Positions 33,334-41,749 of a DNA stretch of 53,366 nt are shown piece by piece (position 1 is the first letter of the stretch; each line of letters begins with the position of its first letter). Source of the stretch: CAZNFR01 sp964572225 (GTDB lineage Bacteria; Bacteroidota; Bacteroidia; Bacteroidales; GCA-2748055); contig CAZNFR010000017.1 in the NCBI GenBank assembly GCA_964572225.1, forward strand, positions 1 to 53,366, written 5' to 3'. The translations under genes and the position numbers were made by a program. The notes under the pieces were generated by a model. That model worked only from the letters and a program-made list of their open reading frames with translations, made no database searches and had not been told where the DNA came from.

Positions 33334-34344
33334 ATGAACTCACTGGCAATCGGAATTGACATTGGGGGTACCAATACAAAAGCCGGGCTCATTGATCTCG
33401 GCACGGGCAAGTTAAAGTCCTTTGCAATAAGTAAAACGGAAACAAGTGACGAATCTGTTTTCTTCTCGAGCTTATGCGGAATGATCAGACAATTGCAGAC
33501 AGAGGTGAAAACTCAGGAGGAAAAGTTGATAGGAATAGGGATTGGAGTTTCGAGTTTTGTTACCTCCGAAGGATTGGTTGATTCTACCTGCGGATTTCTG
33601 GAATTTATGGAGGATTATCCCCTGGGCCCAAGAATAGAGGATGTATTTCAAATAGCTTGTAAAGTCGATAATGATGCCAGAGTAGTGGCTATGGGTGAGT
33701 CAATTTACGGGGCAGGCAGAAATTACAATCGTGTACTGGTTCTAACCCTGGGGACCGGACTGGGTGTGGGCTTTGTTTCGGGTAAAAAATTTGATTCTGA
33801 GTTTCCATACGGGCATATGTCAGGGCATATTTCTGTTGGTGACTCCGATATTGTTTGTTATTGCGGGAAAAAAGCATGCCTGGAATCCCTGGTCTCCGCT
33901 ACCGGGATCGTCAATCTGGCTANNNNNNNNNNGCGGCGACCGCGGCAATCGTCGGTACCGCCCTGCCGGCGCTGGCCGCGCCCCACCGGGATCGTCAATC
34001 TGGCTAACCAATTGGGCTGGACTGGCCCTGATGGTAATCCATCCTTCGATCCATCTGATATTTTCAGTTCAGAGGAATTGGGGGATCGCCTGGCCACTTC
34101 CATTGTGAATAATTTTCTAGGGGCTTTGAGGATCGGGATCGATAATTACATAAATATATACGCTCCGGATGTAATTATTATCGGCGGGGGTGTAGCTAAG
34201 GGAATGGAACGTTATTTCCCCCGGCTGGTGAACCTGGATACCTTAAAACCATATAAACGATACCGGGTTGATATTCTTCAAAGTACGCTTTCCGATAAGG
34301 CGGGAGTTCTTGGAAGTGCTGCATTATTCACCCTTAATATTTAA
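33334..34344 (+). CDS. ROK-family sugar kinase (gap and assembly error inside)
   Basis: An ATP-dependent sugar kinase of the ROK family. As sequenced the frame is 336 residues, but 84 nt (33923-34006) are an artefact; without them it is 308 residues and continuous. The ATP phosphate-1 motif IGIDIGGTNTKAG is at the N-terminus, then the catalytic segment VDNDARVVAMGE (about 110) and LGTGLGVGFVSG. The ROK zinc motif is GHISVGDSD-x-x-CYCGKKACLES (His plus three Cys). No N-terminal helix-turn-helix, so a kinase and not a NagC-type repressor. Likely substrates: glucose, mannose or amino sugars. Heads an operon with the DMT transporter (4-nt gap). Confidence 0.85.
   Translation: MNSLAIGIDIGGTNTKAGLIDLGTGKLKSFAISKTETSDESVFFSSLCGMIRQLQTEVKTQEEKLIGIGIGVSSFVTSEGLVDSTCGFLEFMEDYPLGPRIEDVFQIACKVDNDARVVAMGESIYGAGRNYNRVLVLTLGTGLGVGFVSGKKFDSEFPYGHMSGHISVGDSDIVCYCGKKACLESLVSATGIVNLAXXXXRRPRQSSVPPCRRWPRPTGIVNLANQLGWTGPDGNPSFDPSDIFSSEELGDRLATSIVNNFLGALRIGIDNYINIYAPDVIIIGGGVAKGMERYFPRLVNLDTLKPYKRYRVDILQSTLSDKAGVLGSAALFTLNI
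33923..34006. other. Assembly artefact: 10-N gap, foreign GC-rich 52-mer, 22-nt duplication
   Basis: Ten Ns (33923-33932) are followed by 52 nt (33933-33984) of which 43 are G or C, quite unlike the flanks, then 22 nt (33985-34006) that exactly repeat the 22 nt before the Ns (33901-33922). Deleting all 84 nt joins ...TGIVNLA to NQLGWTG in the ROK gene in frame. In one frame the foreign piece reads AATAAIVGTALPALAAP, like an alanine-rich signal peptide from a high-GC organism. The scaffold was probably built from two contigs with an unmerged overlap and a chimeric end. Confidence 0.9.
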
Positions 34345-34348
34345 CAAT

Positions 34349-35287
34349 ATGCTACAATTCATTATCAGGGTTTACAAAGAAAAGAAATGGCTGGTTTTTG
34401 CTGTTACTGCTGCCATTTGCTGGGGAGTCTGGGGAATTCTGGCAAAGTTTATCTCCGATGAAATAAATCCCTTTACCAATCATTTTCTTTTTAGCACAGG
34501 CATGCTCTTCACTCTTCCGATTGTGATCCCAAGGTGCAAAAGAGCAGAACTTAACAGCCGGGGAATCCTTTGGGGAGTATTGGCTGGTGTCCTTGCCATT
34601 TCCGGAAATATTGCGGTTTACTATTCCTTTAGCAGCGGTGGGATGGCTGCTGTGGTGATCCCGGTCACAAACCTTTATCCTTTGGTTACCATATTAATCG
34701 CGGTATTGGTACTAAGGGAAAAAATGCAATGGATGAATGCAATAGGCATTATCATTGTAATCCCTGCGATCATAATTTTATCAGGAGAAACAGAATTGCT
34801 TACCAATCCAAGCCAATTCCTAAGTAAAATAGGGCTAAAACTGTGGTTGATAGCTGCCCTGATAGCCCTGGTTTTCTGGGGTCTTTTCAGTGCTGCTCAA
34901 AAGGTTACCACTAACCACATTTCGGCGGAATGGTCCTATCTTACTTTTATTGCCACCTCTGTTTTAATCTCTGGAGGATTTGCGGCTTTTAAGCTGTTAG
35001 AGATACAATTAGTACCTCATAGCCTTTTGGCGGGAAGTTTGGCCGGAATGCTGAACGGATTAGGGGTACTGTCGGCGTTTTCCGCTTACAGGAATGAAGG
35101 GAAGGCATCATTGGTCACCACAATTGCGGGTGCATTGCAGCCTGTTTTTACTATATTTCTTGCTATACTTTTTCTAAACGAAAGACTTTCCTTTCTTGAA
35201 TTCGCAGGGATTAGTCTTGCCATTATTGCTTCCTTATTTCTCTCGGTCGAGAAGAAAAGCAAGGAAGTTACAGGAAGTCAAAATTAA
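34349..35287 (+). CDS. EamA/DMT-family transporter
   Basis: A 312-residue, ten-helix membrane protein with two EamA repeats (about 15-145 and 165-300). The first repeat contains WGVWGILAKFISDEINP and the end of the second reads PVFTIFLAILFLNERLSFLEFAG, as is common in drug/metabolite transporters. ATG 34349 is chosen; the longer frame overlaps the ROK gene. It lies 4 nt after the ROK stop and is probably cotranscribed, so a sugar or sugar-derivative substrate is likely, by inference. Confidence 0.85.
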   Translation: MLQFIIRVYKEKKWLVFAVTAAICWGVWGILAKFISDEINPFTNHFLFSTGMLFTLPIVIPRCKRAELNSRGILWGVLAGVLAISGNIAVYYSFSSGGMAAVVIPVTNLYPLVTILIAVLVLREKMQWMNAIGIIIVIPAIIILSGETELLTNPSQFLSKIGLKLWLIAALIALVFWGLFSAAQKVTTNHISAEWSYLTFIATSVLISGGFAAFKLLEIQLVPHSLLAGSLAGMLNGLGVLSAFSAYRNEGKASLVTTIAGALQPVFTIFLAILFLNERLSFLEFAGISLAIIASLFLSVEKKSKEVTGSQN

Positions 35288-35309
35288 TTCAAACATAAAC
35301 TCAATTGCA

Positions 35310-36110
35310 ATGAGTATCCTTAAAAACAAAAAAATTACCTACATCGGTGACTGGGTATTTTATACGGGTCCAAACTTTATTGAGAGCCCCTTTGAAATGA
35401 TGGCAAAAGACTGCCAGTTAAAATTCTTAGGGAAACCAGTTACAAAATCATTTGAAAGTGCCGGAGCAGAAGTACAGGCCTTTAGTAATTGGGATCTTTA
35501 CCATTTCTCTAATGAAGAATACAAAGAAATTATCGACTCAAGCGATCTCGTTGTACTAAGTGATGTGGAGGCCCGCTGCTTTCATCTTAATCCTTCTTTC
35601 TTCAATAAGGAAACTGATGAACAGAAAATCATTACCTTTCCTGACAGATTGAAATACCTGACTACTTCTGTAGAAAAAGGTTTGGGACTTATGTATTTAG
35701 GTGGGTGGTTAAGTTTCTCAGGATACATGGAAAAGGGAGGGTGGAGGCGCTGTTCTATTCGTGATTGGCTTCCTTTTAACTGCCTTGTCGGAGAAGATCT
35801 GACCGAAAGCAGTGAAGGTTTTCAGGTGGAGCTGATCATGGATCATCCGGTAATGGAAGGGCTAAATACCGATAACATTCCTCCTATTTTGGGATATAAT
35901 GAATTTCAGCCCAAACCGGGGTTTACAACCATTCTAAATATCAGGGAAAGTGGACATTCACTGCTTGGTGTTTCCAACCACGGCAGAGGCAGAATGCTTA
36001 CCTTTGGATCGGATCCTGTCCCTCATTGGGGCCTAAACTTCATGAAATGGCCAGGTTACCAAACTTTCTGGCAGCAGGCAGCTGCCTGGTGTATAGGATT
36101 AATCGGATAA
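35310..36110 (+). CDS. Glutamine amidotransferase-like (PF07090-type) protein, no Cys nucleophile
   Basis: A 266-residue protein with the class I glutamine amidotransferase-like fold. The first strand is KKITYIGDWVFYTGPNF; the nucleophile elbow, normally G-x-C-x-G, reads GLGLMYLGGWLSFSG and has no cysteine. The C-terminal part has NHGRGRMLTFGSDPVPHWG and a WPGYQTFWQQAAAW tail, typical of the PF07090 group. It is therefore unlikely to be a working amidotransferase and may act as a ligand-binding or unknown enzyme. ATG 35310, 22 nt after the DMT stop, closes the operon. Confidence 0.7.
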   Translation: MSILKNKKITYIGDWVFYTGPNFIESPFEMMAKDCQLKFLGKPVTKSFESAGAEVQAFSNWDLYHFSNEEYKEIIDSSDLVVLSDVEARCFHLNPSFFNKETDEQKIITFPDRLKYLTTSVEKGLGLMYLGGWLSFSGYMEKGGWRRCSIRDWLPFNCLVGEDLTESSEGFQVELIMDHPVMEGLNTDNIPPILGYNEFQPKPGFTTILNIRESGHSLLGVSNHGRGRMLTFGSDPVPHWGLNFMKWPGYQTFWQQAAAWCIGLIG

Positions 36111-36134
36111 AGAAGGTACAAACCTCAGGAAGAG

Positions 36135-36701
36135 TCAGGGTTTTCCGATCTGACGGGAGTAGAACTCCCAGAATTGTTTTTCGGTTTCATTGCGGGGGAA
36201 GGGTTCAAATCCAAACTTCCTGTATATGTGAATGGCATTTAGCCGGAAATTTTCTGTAGTAACCAATGCTTTATTGTAGCCTAATTTCTGAAAACGCTGA
36301 CAAACCTCGGAAGTTAGTGCTTTTGCCAACCCTCTTCCTTGAAACTCAGGCAATACTGCAACCCAATGTATCCTTCCGAAACCTTGTCCAATAATCTCAT
36401 TGTCTTCCCATGCGGTTGCCGTGCCTACTGCCCTACCTTTTTGATCACAAACAAAGAACTGCCTGTCTGAAAGTTTTTGCAGATCTGTGCCAAACTCCCG
36501 GTAGTAGAGCTCATGATTAATGGAGTGATAATCCTCTGTTATCTGATGTATTTTTACCCAGGTATCCTGGTCACCCTCCATAAATGCTTTTATTTGAAAA
36601 ACAAATGGCAGTGAATATACCGGAAGATTTCCCAACTCATTTCTCACCATCATCACTTCAAAGACATCCCATTCTTTCATTTCGTTTACTTGTTTATTCA
36701 T
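36135..36701 (-). CDS. GNAT family N-acetyltransferase
   Basis: A 188-residue acetyltransferase. The acetyl-CoA loop is VLPEFQGRGLAKALTSEVC (about 118-136; Q/R-x-x-G-x-G/A), followed by the conserved NAIHIYRKFGFEPF near the C-terminus. An N-terminal extension (about 1-35) may be an additional helix or a late start. Substrate unknown. Convergent with the GATase-like gene (24-bp gap). Confidence 0.85.
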   Translation of the reverse strand: MNKQVNEMKEWDVFEVMMVRNELGNLPVYSLPFVFQIKAFMEGDQDTWVKIHQITEDYHSINHELYYREFGTDLQKLSDRQFFVCDQKGRAVGTATAWEDNEIIGQGFGRIHWVAVLPEFQGRGLAKALTSEVCQRFQKLGYNKALVTTENFRLNAIHIYRKFGFEPFPRNETEKQFWEFYSRQIGKP

Positions 36702-36931
36702 TATATATACCTTGAGTTTTCGGAATTAGGAGTTGAACTTTTGCTATCAGGTTTATTCCAAAGGATAAGTTCTGCCTTTTTAGTACACTGTCATTTCACT
36801 GACTCTGATTTTCCCTCAGGTATACCGAAATAACCTGACCTCTAAAATAGATAAAAAACCATCTTTATCCATATGCTTATCCCAGTGTAATGAATCATCA
36901 AGCCCTCTCGATTGAATAATGGAATTAATAA
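36702..36931. other. Intergenic region before the TonB receptor terminator
   Basis: 230 bp without a convincing ORF, RNA gene or promoter box. AT-rich. Confidence 0.5.
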
Positions 36932-36970
36932 AAAGTCCGTGTGAGCCTTAACGGGATTCACACGGACTTT
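36932..36970 (-). terminator. Strong intrinsic terminator of the TonB receptor gene
   Basis: A 13-bp perfect stem (AAAGTCCGTGTGA / TCACACGGACTTT) with a 13-nt loop, about 45 nt after the receptor stop. On the minus strand it runs into TTTTTATTAATT. The A/T tracts on both sides may let it work in both directions. Confidence 0.85.
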
Positions 36971-37015
36971 GATTTTATTACAAGTGGGGGAGCTGGCTCC
37001 CTTCCTTGTTGGGTA

Positions 37016-40000
37016 TTAGAAGATATACCGCGCTCCGATCTGGAGGTACCAGGCTTCGGTGAAGCTGTAATAGGTTGAATAGGTCTCTTTCAGGAAATTT
37101 CCATCGGAATCCCTTACCATGGAGAAACTGGGAACGTTGTTCTCATCTCTTCCTTCGTAACGCAGGATCTGTCCGTTATTGGAATTAAACATATTCTTGC
37201 TTACACCCCATTCGCTGTTGATCAGGTTACCGATGTTCAGAATGTCGAGACTCAACTGAAGGGTGTGTCTGGTATTTCCTGCATTGATGCTGAAATCCTG
37301 GGTAATCCTCAGGTCAAAATTATGTACCCATGGAGCTCTGGCTGCATAAGCCTCTGCATATTCCCCCTGATGATTTTTGAGGTATTTGTCCTGTTCCAGG
37401 AAGGCGAAGAACGCATCTTCGTCTTCACTGCTAACGAATTGGATATCTCCTCTGTTCTCAGGAATATAAATAAGATCGGTAGCATATCCGTCGCCGTTCA
37501 TATCGTTTGCATAGGTAAAGCTGTTATCATCGGCCGAATAACCGGAATAGAACAGGTTAAAGGATGTTGCCATGTGTTCATTGAGGTATGGCAGGGTATA
37601 GGAAACCGATGCAATGGCGCGTGCCGGAATTACGTATTGTGAACGCTGTACCCAGGGAATATGGGGACCGTTTACCTGTATGGCACCGTTATAGGCAGAA
37701 CCTGCATTACTTCCGGGCATACCTGAGATTTCCTTGGACTCGGTAAGGGTAAAGGCTGCCATTAACCTCATGTTCTTAACCGGCTCGGAGTTCAGGGTGA
37801 TGTTACCGATCGCTCCCCAGCCCTCGCTGTTATTGGAAAGGATATAAGCGCTTCTGTCTGCGTTAGAGATATCGTCGAGGTCAGGATAGATGTACCTGTC
37901 GTCTGAACCGCTGAATCGTTCCCAGCTTCCGTCGGGATCTTTAAGATTGTAATTCTCCAGCATTACCCCGTTCAGGGTTTTGGTGTAGATCCCTTCCAGG
38001 GTCATTGATAATGGGAAGGAGACCGGGAAATTATAATCCACTGCCAGGGAGGTTTTCCAAACCTGCGGCATTTTAAACTCGGGATCGATTCCATTGATAT
38101 CGCGGGGAAGAACACCTTCATCGGGAGTGATGGTGGTTGGGAGGTTCAGGGTGCTGATCATCTCATCCACGCTGGTGATCATAGGACCAGCCAGGGTTGC
38201 CAGGACCGGAGAAGCAGAAGTTACATTGCCATTGGCATCGTAACGGGTAACGGCAGCATAACTTCCCTGAACCATACCGGAGTTGGTCGGCATATTGGTG
38301 AAGAATACCAGTGGCAGTCTTCCCGCAAAAATACCGGTTCCTCCGCGGAGTTTTAATGTTTGATCACCCATTACATCCCAGGTGAATCCAACTCTGGGAG
38401 AGAGCTGAACATTGGCATCGGGCCATTCACCGGTGTTGATTTTTCTTCCATCAAAATCCAGTTCATAAATGGCATTGTTCCGGATCAGATTGTCTTCATA
38501 TTTTAAATAATCGGCACGGATACCATACGATAATTTAAAATCGGTATTGATGCTCCATTCATCCTGGATATAGATCCCGAACTGATTGAAGGCAACCTCG
38601 GCAGCCGGATTTTCTTCACCACCGTAGCCGTAAGTCAGCGCAAAATCGCGGGGTGCTGCCTGATTGAGGAAATCGTCCAGGCTGGCATAACGGTAATAAC
38701 CGGTTCCGTTACGCATGTAGGAGTTGTTCGCCATCTGATGCTCAAAGCTGAGTCCGGCGATAATCTTATGACTGTTAAACTGATAAGTCAGATTGTTGAT
38801 GATGTTAAATACATTGTTGTTTACCCCGTTATTCCAGGTGAACAGCTCATAACCGGCCGACATGTATGGCTCGAGGATCTGACTTCCGTCGGGGTTCACC
38901 CCATTCATGATATCAATGAAAGGAAATTTATCCGAATTTGATCCGCGGATATCCTGAATTTTGGAATAGGTGGCAAGAAGCTGGTTGGTAATATTATCGG
39001 AAATCCGGCTGTTAAGATCTACTGAGACTGAATTCACGATATTATCCATGGAATAAATGGAATTGGAGAAAGCCATGGAGTACTGGGAGATCCGGTTCAT
39101 CGAACGGTTACGGAAACCCGCATCGGTTGAGTTTCCGTTCGTGGCATTCCAAGCCTGATTTTTGGTGTAGTTATAACGTACACTCAGCTTGTTGGAAGCA
39201 TTGATGTTCCAGTCGATACGGGCCAGGAGCTTACGGTTGCTTTTATCGGCCGGAAAATCACTGTAGGAACCCGGATCGTAGCCATAATTGTCAATCAGGT
39301 GCTGCCTTACCAGTTCCATATCGGAAATGCTGGTGCGGGAAAGCATAAGATCGGTATTGGCAACCCCGTCTTCGGAGGGTCTCCAGGTTACTACCTGTCC
39401 GGGACGCAATTCATACTCACCGTTTACAAAGAAGAACAATTTGTTTTTAATGATGGGACCGCCAAGGGTGGCTCCGTATCCCTGCAGGGATTCTTCGTCT
39501 CTTTCACCAAAATCGACATCACCGATCTTATTACCCCTCATATTCTGGTTGGTAAAATAGGTATATGCCGTACCCCTGAAATTGTTGGTTCCCGATTTGG
39601 TGATGGCATTGATACCACCGCCAATAAAATTGGTTTGTCTTACATCAAAAGGCGCAATAACCACCTGAATTTCTTCGATGGCATCGAGGGAAATCGGATT
39701 ACCCCCGCCAGGAAGTCTGGAGCTCAAACCAAAATTATTGTTGAAATTGGCACCGTCAACGGTAAAGTTGGTGGAACGACCGTCGCCCCCTGCAAAGCCC
39801 ATTCCGTTGGCATAGGGAGAGAAACGAACGATATCGTTAATGCTTCTGCTTATGGTAGGCATGGACATTAGCTGATCGTTTGATATGTTGGTGGTTGCTC
39901 CGGTTTTACTCGTACTGAATTTGGAAGGTCTGGAACCGATTACCGTCACTTCATTCATATCGACCGCACTTTGATTTAACTGCGCATCGAGGTTAAAGGA

Positions 40001-40306
40001 TTCCCCCAGATACAGGGTGATGTCGGTATAGGAAGCGGTGGAATATCCTACGAAGGATACTTTCACTGTGTAGGGCCCCCCTGGGCGCATACCCTGCAGA
40101 CTGAAACGGCCGTCAATGTTGGTTACGGTCCCGTACTGGGTTCCTGAAGATTCGTGAATGGCCACAATGGTTGCTCCGGTAAGGAACTCACCTGATTCCG
40201 AGATTACGGTACCATTCAAGCCGGATTTGGTAACCTGTGCCTGTGCAGTAATGGCAGTCAGGCCTGCTACCATGATCAGTAACAGTAACTTTTGGATTCT
40301 TTTCAT
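37016..40306 (-). CDS. TonB-dependent receptor with CarboxypepD_reg domain (Oar-like)
   Basis: A 1096-residue outer-membrane receptor. ATG 40306 gives a signal peptide (about 1-22, ending ITAQAQ); the longer frame is rejected. A carboxypeptidase-like regulatory domain (about 25-110) with NGTVISESGEFLTGATIVA is followed by a plug (about 115-235) with SRSINDIVRFSPYA and VDGANFNNNFGLSSRLPGGG, then the barrel, ending in an aromatic strand (LQIGARYIF). The look is Oar/OmpA-type rather than SusC; no SusD is adjacent, so it is probably not a classical glycan uptake pair. Substrate unknown. Own promoter and terminator, so monocistronic. Confidence 0.93.
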   Translation of the reverse strand: MKRIQKLLLLIMVAGLTAITAQAQVTKSGLNGTVISESGEFLTGATIVAIHESSGTQYGTVTNIDGRFSLQGMRPGGPYTVKVSFVGYSTASYTDITLYLGESFNLDAQLNQSAVDMNEVTVIGSRPSKFSTSKTGATTNISNDQLMSMPTISRSINDIVRFSPYANGMGFAGGDGRSTNFTVDGANFNNNFGLSSRLPGGGNPISLDAIEEIQVVIAPFDVRQTNFIGGGINAITKSGTNNFRGTAYTYFTNQNMRGNKIGDVDFGERDEESLQGYGATLGGPIIKNKLFFFVNGEYELRPGQVVTWRPSEDGVANTDLMLSRTSISDMELVRQHLIDNYGYDPGSYSDFPADKSNRKLLARIDWNINASNKLSVRYNYTKNQAWNATNGNSTDAGFRNRSMNRISQYSMAFSNSIYSMDNIVNSVSVDLNSRISDNITNQLLATYSKIQDIRGSNSDKFPFIDIMNGVNPDGSQILEPYMSAGYELFTWNNGVNNNVFNIINNLTYQFNSHKIIAGLSFEHQMANNSYMRNGTGYYRYASLDDFLNQAAPRDFALTYGYGGEENPAAEVAFNQFGIYIQDEWSINTDFKLSYGIRADYLKYEDNLIRNNAIYELDFDGRKINTGEWPDANVQLSPRVGFTWDVMGDQTLKLRGGTGIFAGRLPLVFFTNMPTNSGMVQGSYAAVTRYDANGNVTSASPVLATLAGPMITSVDEMISTLNLPTTITPDEGVLPRDINGIDPEFKMPQVWKTSLAVDYNFPVSFPLSMTLEGIYTKTLNGVMLENYNLKDPDGSWERFSGSDDRYIYPDLDDISNADRSAYILSNNSEGWGAIGNITLNSEPVKNMRLMAAFTLTESKEISGMPGSNAGSAYNGAIQVNGPHIPWVQRSQYVIPARAIASVSYTLPYLNEHMATSFNLFYSGYSADDNSFTYANDMNGDGYATDLIYIPENRGDIQFVSSEDEDAFFAFLEQDKYLKNHQGEYAEAYAARAPWVHNFDLRITQDFSINAGNTRHTLQLSLDILNIGNLINSEWGVSKNMFNSNNGQILRYEGRDENNVPSFSMVRDSDGNFLKETYSTYYSFTEAWYLQIGARYIF

Positions 40307-40337
40307 CGATTTGTAATTATTTAAGTTAATCTGGAGG

Positions 40338-40345
40338 CAAATGTA
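40338..40345 (-). promoter_or_regulatory. Promoter -7 box (TACATTTG) for the TonB receptor
   Basis: An exact TAnnTTTG match on the minus strand, 32 nt before ATG 40306. A TTTA at a shorter spacing could be a weak -33 element. Confidence 0.55.
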
Positions 40346-40491
40346 GATTCCCAATGAAAACTTAAATTAAAGTTTATGTTAAATGAACCTATCTGACATT
40401 AATTTTTTGGGAAGATGAATTGTGCCGAAAATTGCCAGGATAGATTCAAACTTTTGATCCATATTTGTGTTAAACAGAAAAATCCTCAAAA

Positions 40492-41061
40492 TTGAGAATC
40501 ACTATTTTTCTTTATCTCATTTTCCTGACCAGTCTTGTCTTTGCACAGGACAAAACCGAGATTGAGCAAAAGATCCGTTCCGGAGAGGTTCCGATTGCTG
40601 CCACAGAATGGATGAAAGACGCCTACGAATCGGCCCGGAGGGTGAAATGGTATTACGAAGAAACCTCCGGAGTAAAGAGCTATGAAGCCAAGGTAATGCG
40701 GAAAGGCTATAATCACAGCGTGGAATTTGACACGCTTGGGATTATACAGGACATAGAAATTACTATTAAATGGACAGAGCTACCCCCTGAAGTTCAATCA
40801 AATATTACCTCCTGCCTTGATTTGGTATTTACCAGACACAGCATACAGAAAATTCAGAAGCAGTGGACAGGGGATCTGGAGGATCTTGAAGATCTGATCG
40901 ACGAAGATGAAGAAGAAAACCTCACCATCCGATATGAGCTGGAGTTTTACGGCAAAAATGAATCCCGGGATGAATTGTGGGAAGGCTTGTTTGATAACCG
41001 GGGAATGATCCTTCAAAAAAGAGTGATTAAACTGAGACCTGTCGATAATCTGAATTTCTGA
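40492..41061 (+). CDS. Secreted PepSY-like protein
   Basis: A 189-residue protein with a signal peptide (about 1-18, ending LVFAQ) that requires the TTG start at 40492. The mature part resembles Bacteroidota PepSY-like domains: a P-x-x-A helix (VPIAATEWMKDAYESA), then SYEAKVMRKGYNHSVEFDTLG and ELPPEVQSNI, with an acidic stretch (about 125-140, EDLEDLIDEDEEE) inserted. Function unknown; PepSY domains are often periplasmic inhibitor or sensor modules. A CATATTTG sequence 25 nt upstream is one base from the -7 consensus. Its stop overlaps the next start by 1 nt. Confidence 0.7.
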   Translation: MRITIFLYLIFLTSLVFAQDKTEIEQKIRSGEVPIAATEWMKDAYESARRVKWYYEETSGVKSYEAKVMRKGYNHSVEFDTLGIIQDIEITIKWTELPPEVQSNITSCLDLVFTRHSIQKIQKQWTGDLEDLEDLIDEDEEENLTIRYELEFYGKNESRDELWEGLFDNRGMILQKRVIKLRPVDNLNF

Positions 41062-41741
41062 TGCGCGTAGTATATATAAGCCTTTTCCTTTTTCTATTTG
41101 CCATTTTGCCGGTCCGGTCACAGAATTTTAGTGCCGGGATACTGCCCGAAATTTCCCTTAGTTATCAATGGTCAGAAAAGATCCAGCAAACGGTTAAGAT
41201 TGAATCCATGCACGAGATGTACACCCCCGATTCGCAGGAACCCCGATATTATTACGAACAAACGGACGTACAGATCTTTTTGGAAGGGAGGATAAACCCC
41301 TTTATCCGGGTTGCCGGAGGGTATCAGTACCGTTTTGAAGGTCAGGGAGAAAACGCTCACCGAAGCATTCAGCAGATATCCTTCCTTCAACGAAAACAGG
41401 GATTCCGGTTGGGTCACCGACTGAGAACAGACCAGACTTTTGTTCCCTCCGAAGCCATCCAATGGCGCTTCAGATACCGGTTATCGGCCGAAGTGCCCCT
41501 CCAGGGACAGTCGCTGGATGACGGGGAATTTTACCTAAAATTCTCTGGAGAGCCCATCTTCTCTGTACACGATGCTGAACGCGAACTGGAGACCCGTCTT
41601 TCAACCTCACTGGGATTTCTCATCCATGCCGGAAACAAACTGGAATTGGGACCGGACTACCGGCTGGAGGATATCATGACTAAAGGGGCCGGACATGATC
41701 TATGGATGAAACTGGGTTGGTTTTATCTAATTTCAAAATAG
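41061..41741 (+). CDS. DUF2490 outer-membrane beta-barrel protein
   Basis: A 226-residue protein with a signal peptide (about 1-20, ending VRSQ) and alternating beta strands with aromatic ends. FRLGHRLRTDQTF and WRFRYRLSAEVPLQGQ are characteristic of the DUF2490 family, thought to form small outer-membrane barrels of unknown role. It overlaps the PepSY-like gene by 1 nt and is surely cotranslated with it. Convergent with dinB, 8 bp apart. Confidence 0.83.
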   Translation: MRVVYISLFLFLFAILPVRSQNFSAGILPEISLSYQWSEKIQQTVKIESMHEMYTPDSQEPRYYYEQTDVQIFLEGRINPFIRVAGGYQYRFEGQGENAHRSIQQISFLQRKQGFRLGHRLRTDQTFVPSEAIQWRFRYRLSAEVPLQGQSLDDGEFYLKFSGEPIFSVHDAERELETRLSTSLGFLIHAGNKLELGPDYRLEDIMTKGAGHDLWMKLGWFYLISK

Positions 41742-41749
41742 GCATTCAC

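Noticed and set aside
33933..33984. A real insertion of a foreign coding fragment into the ROK gene
   Set aside because: It is next to a run of Ns and flanked by an exact 22-nt duplicate, which is how a bad scaffold join looks; no mobile element feature is present.
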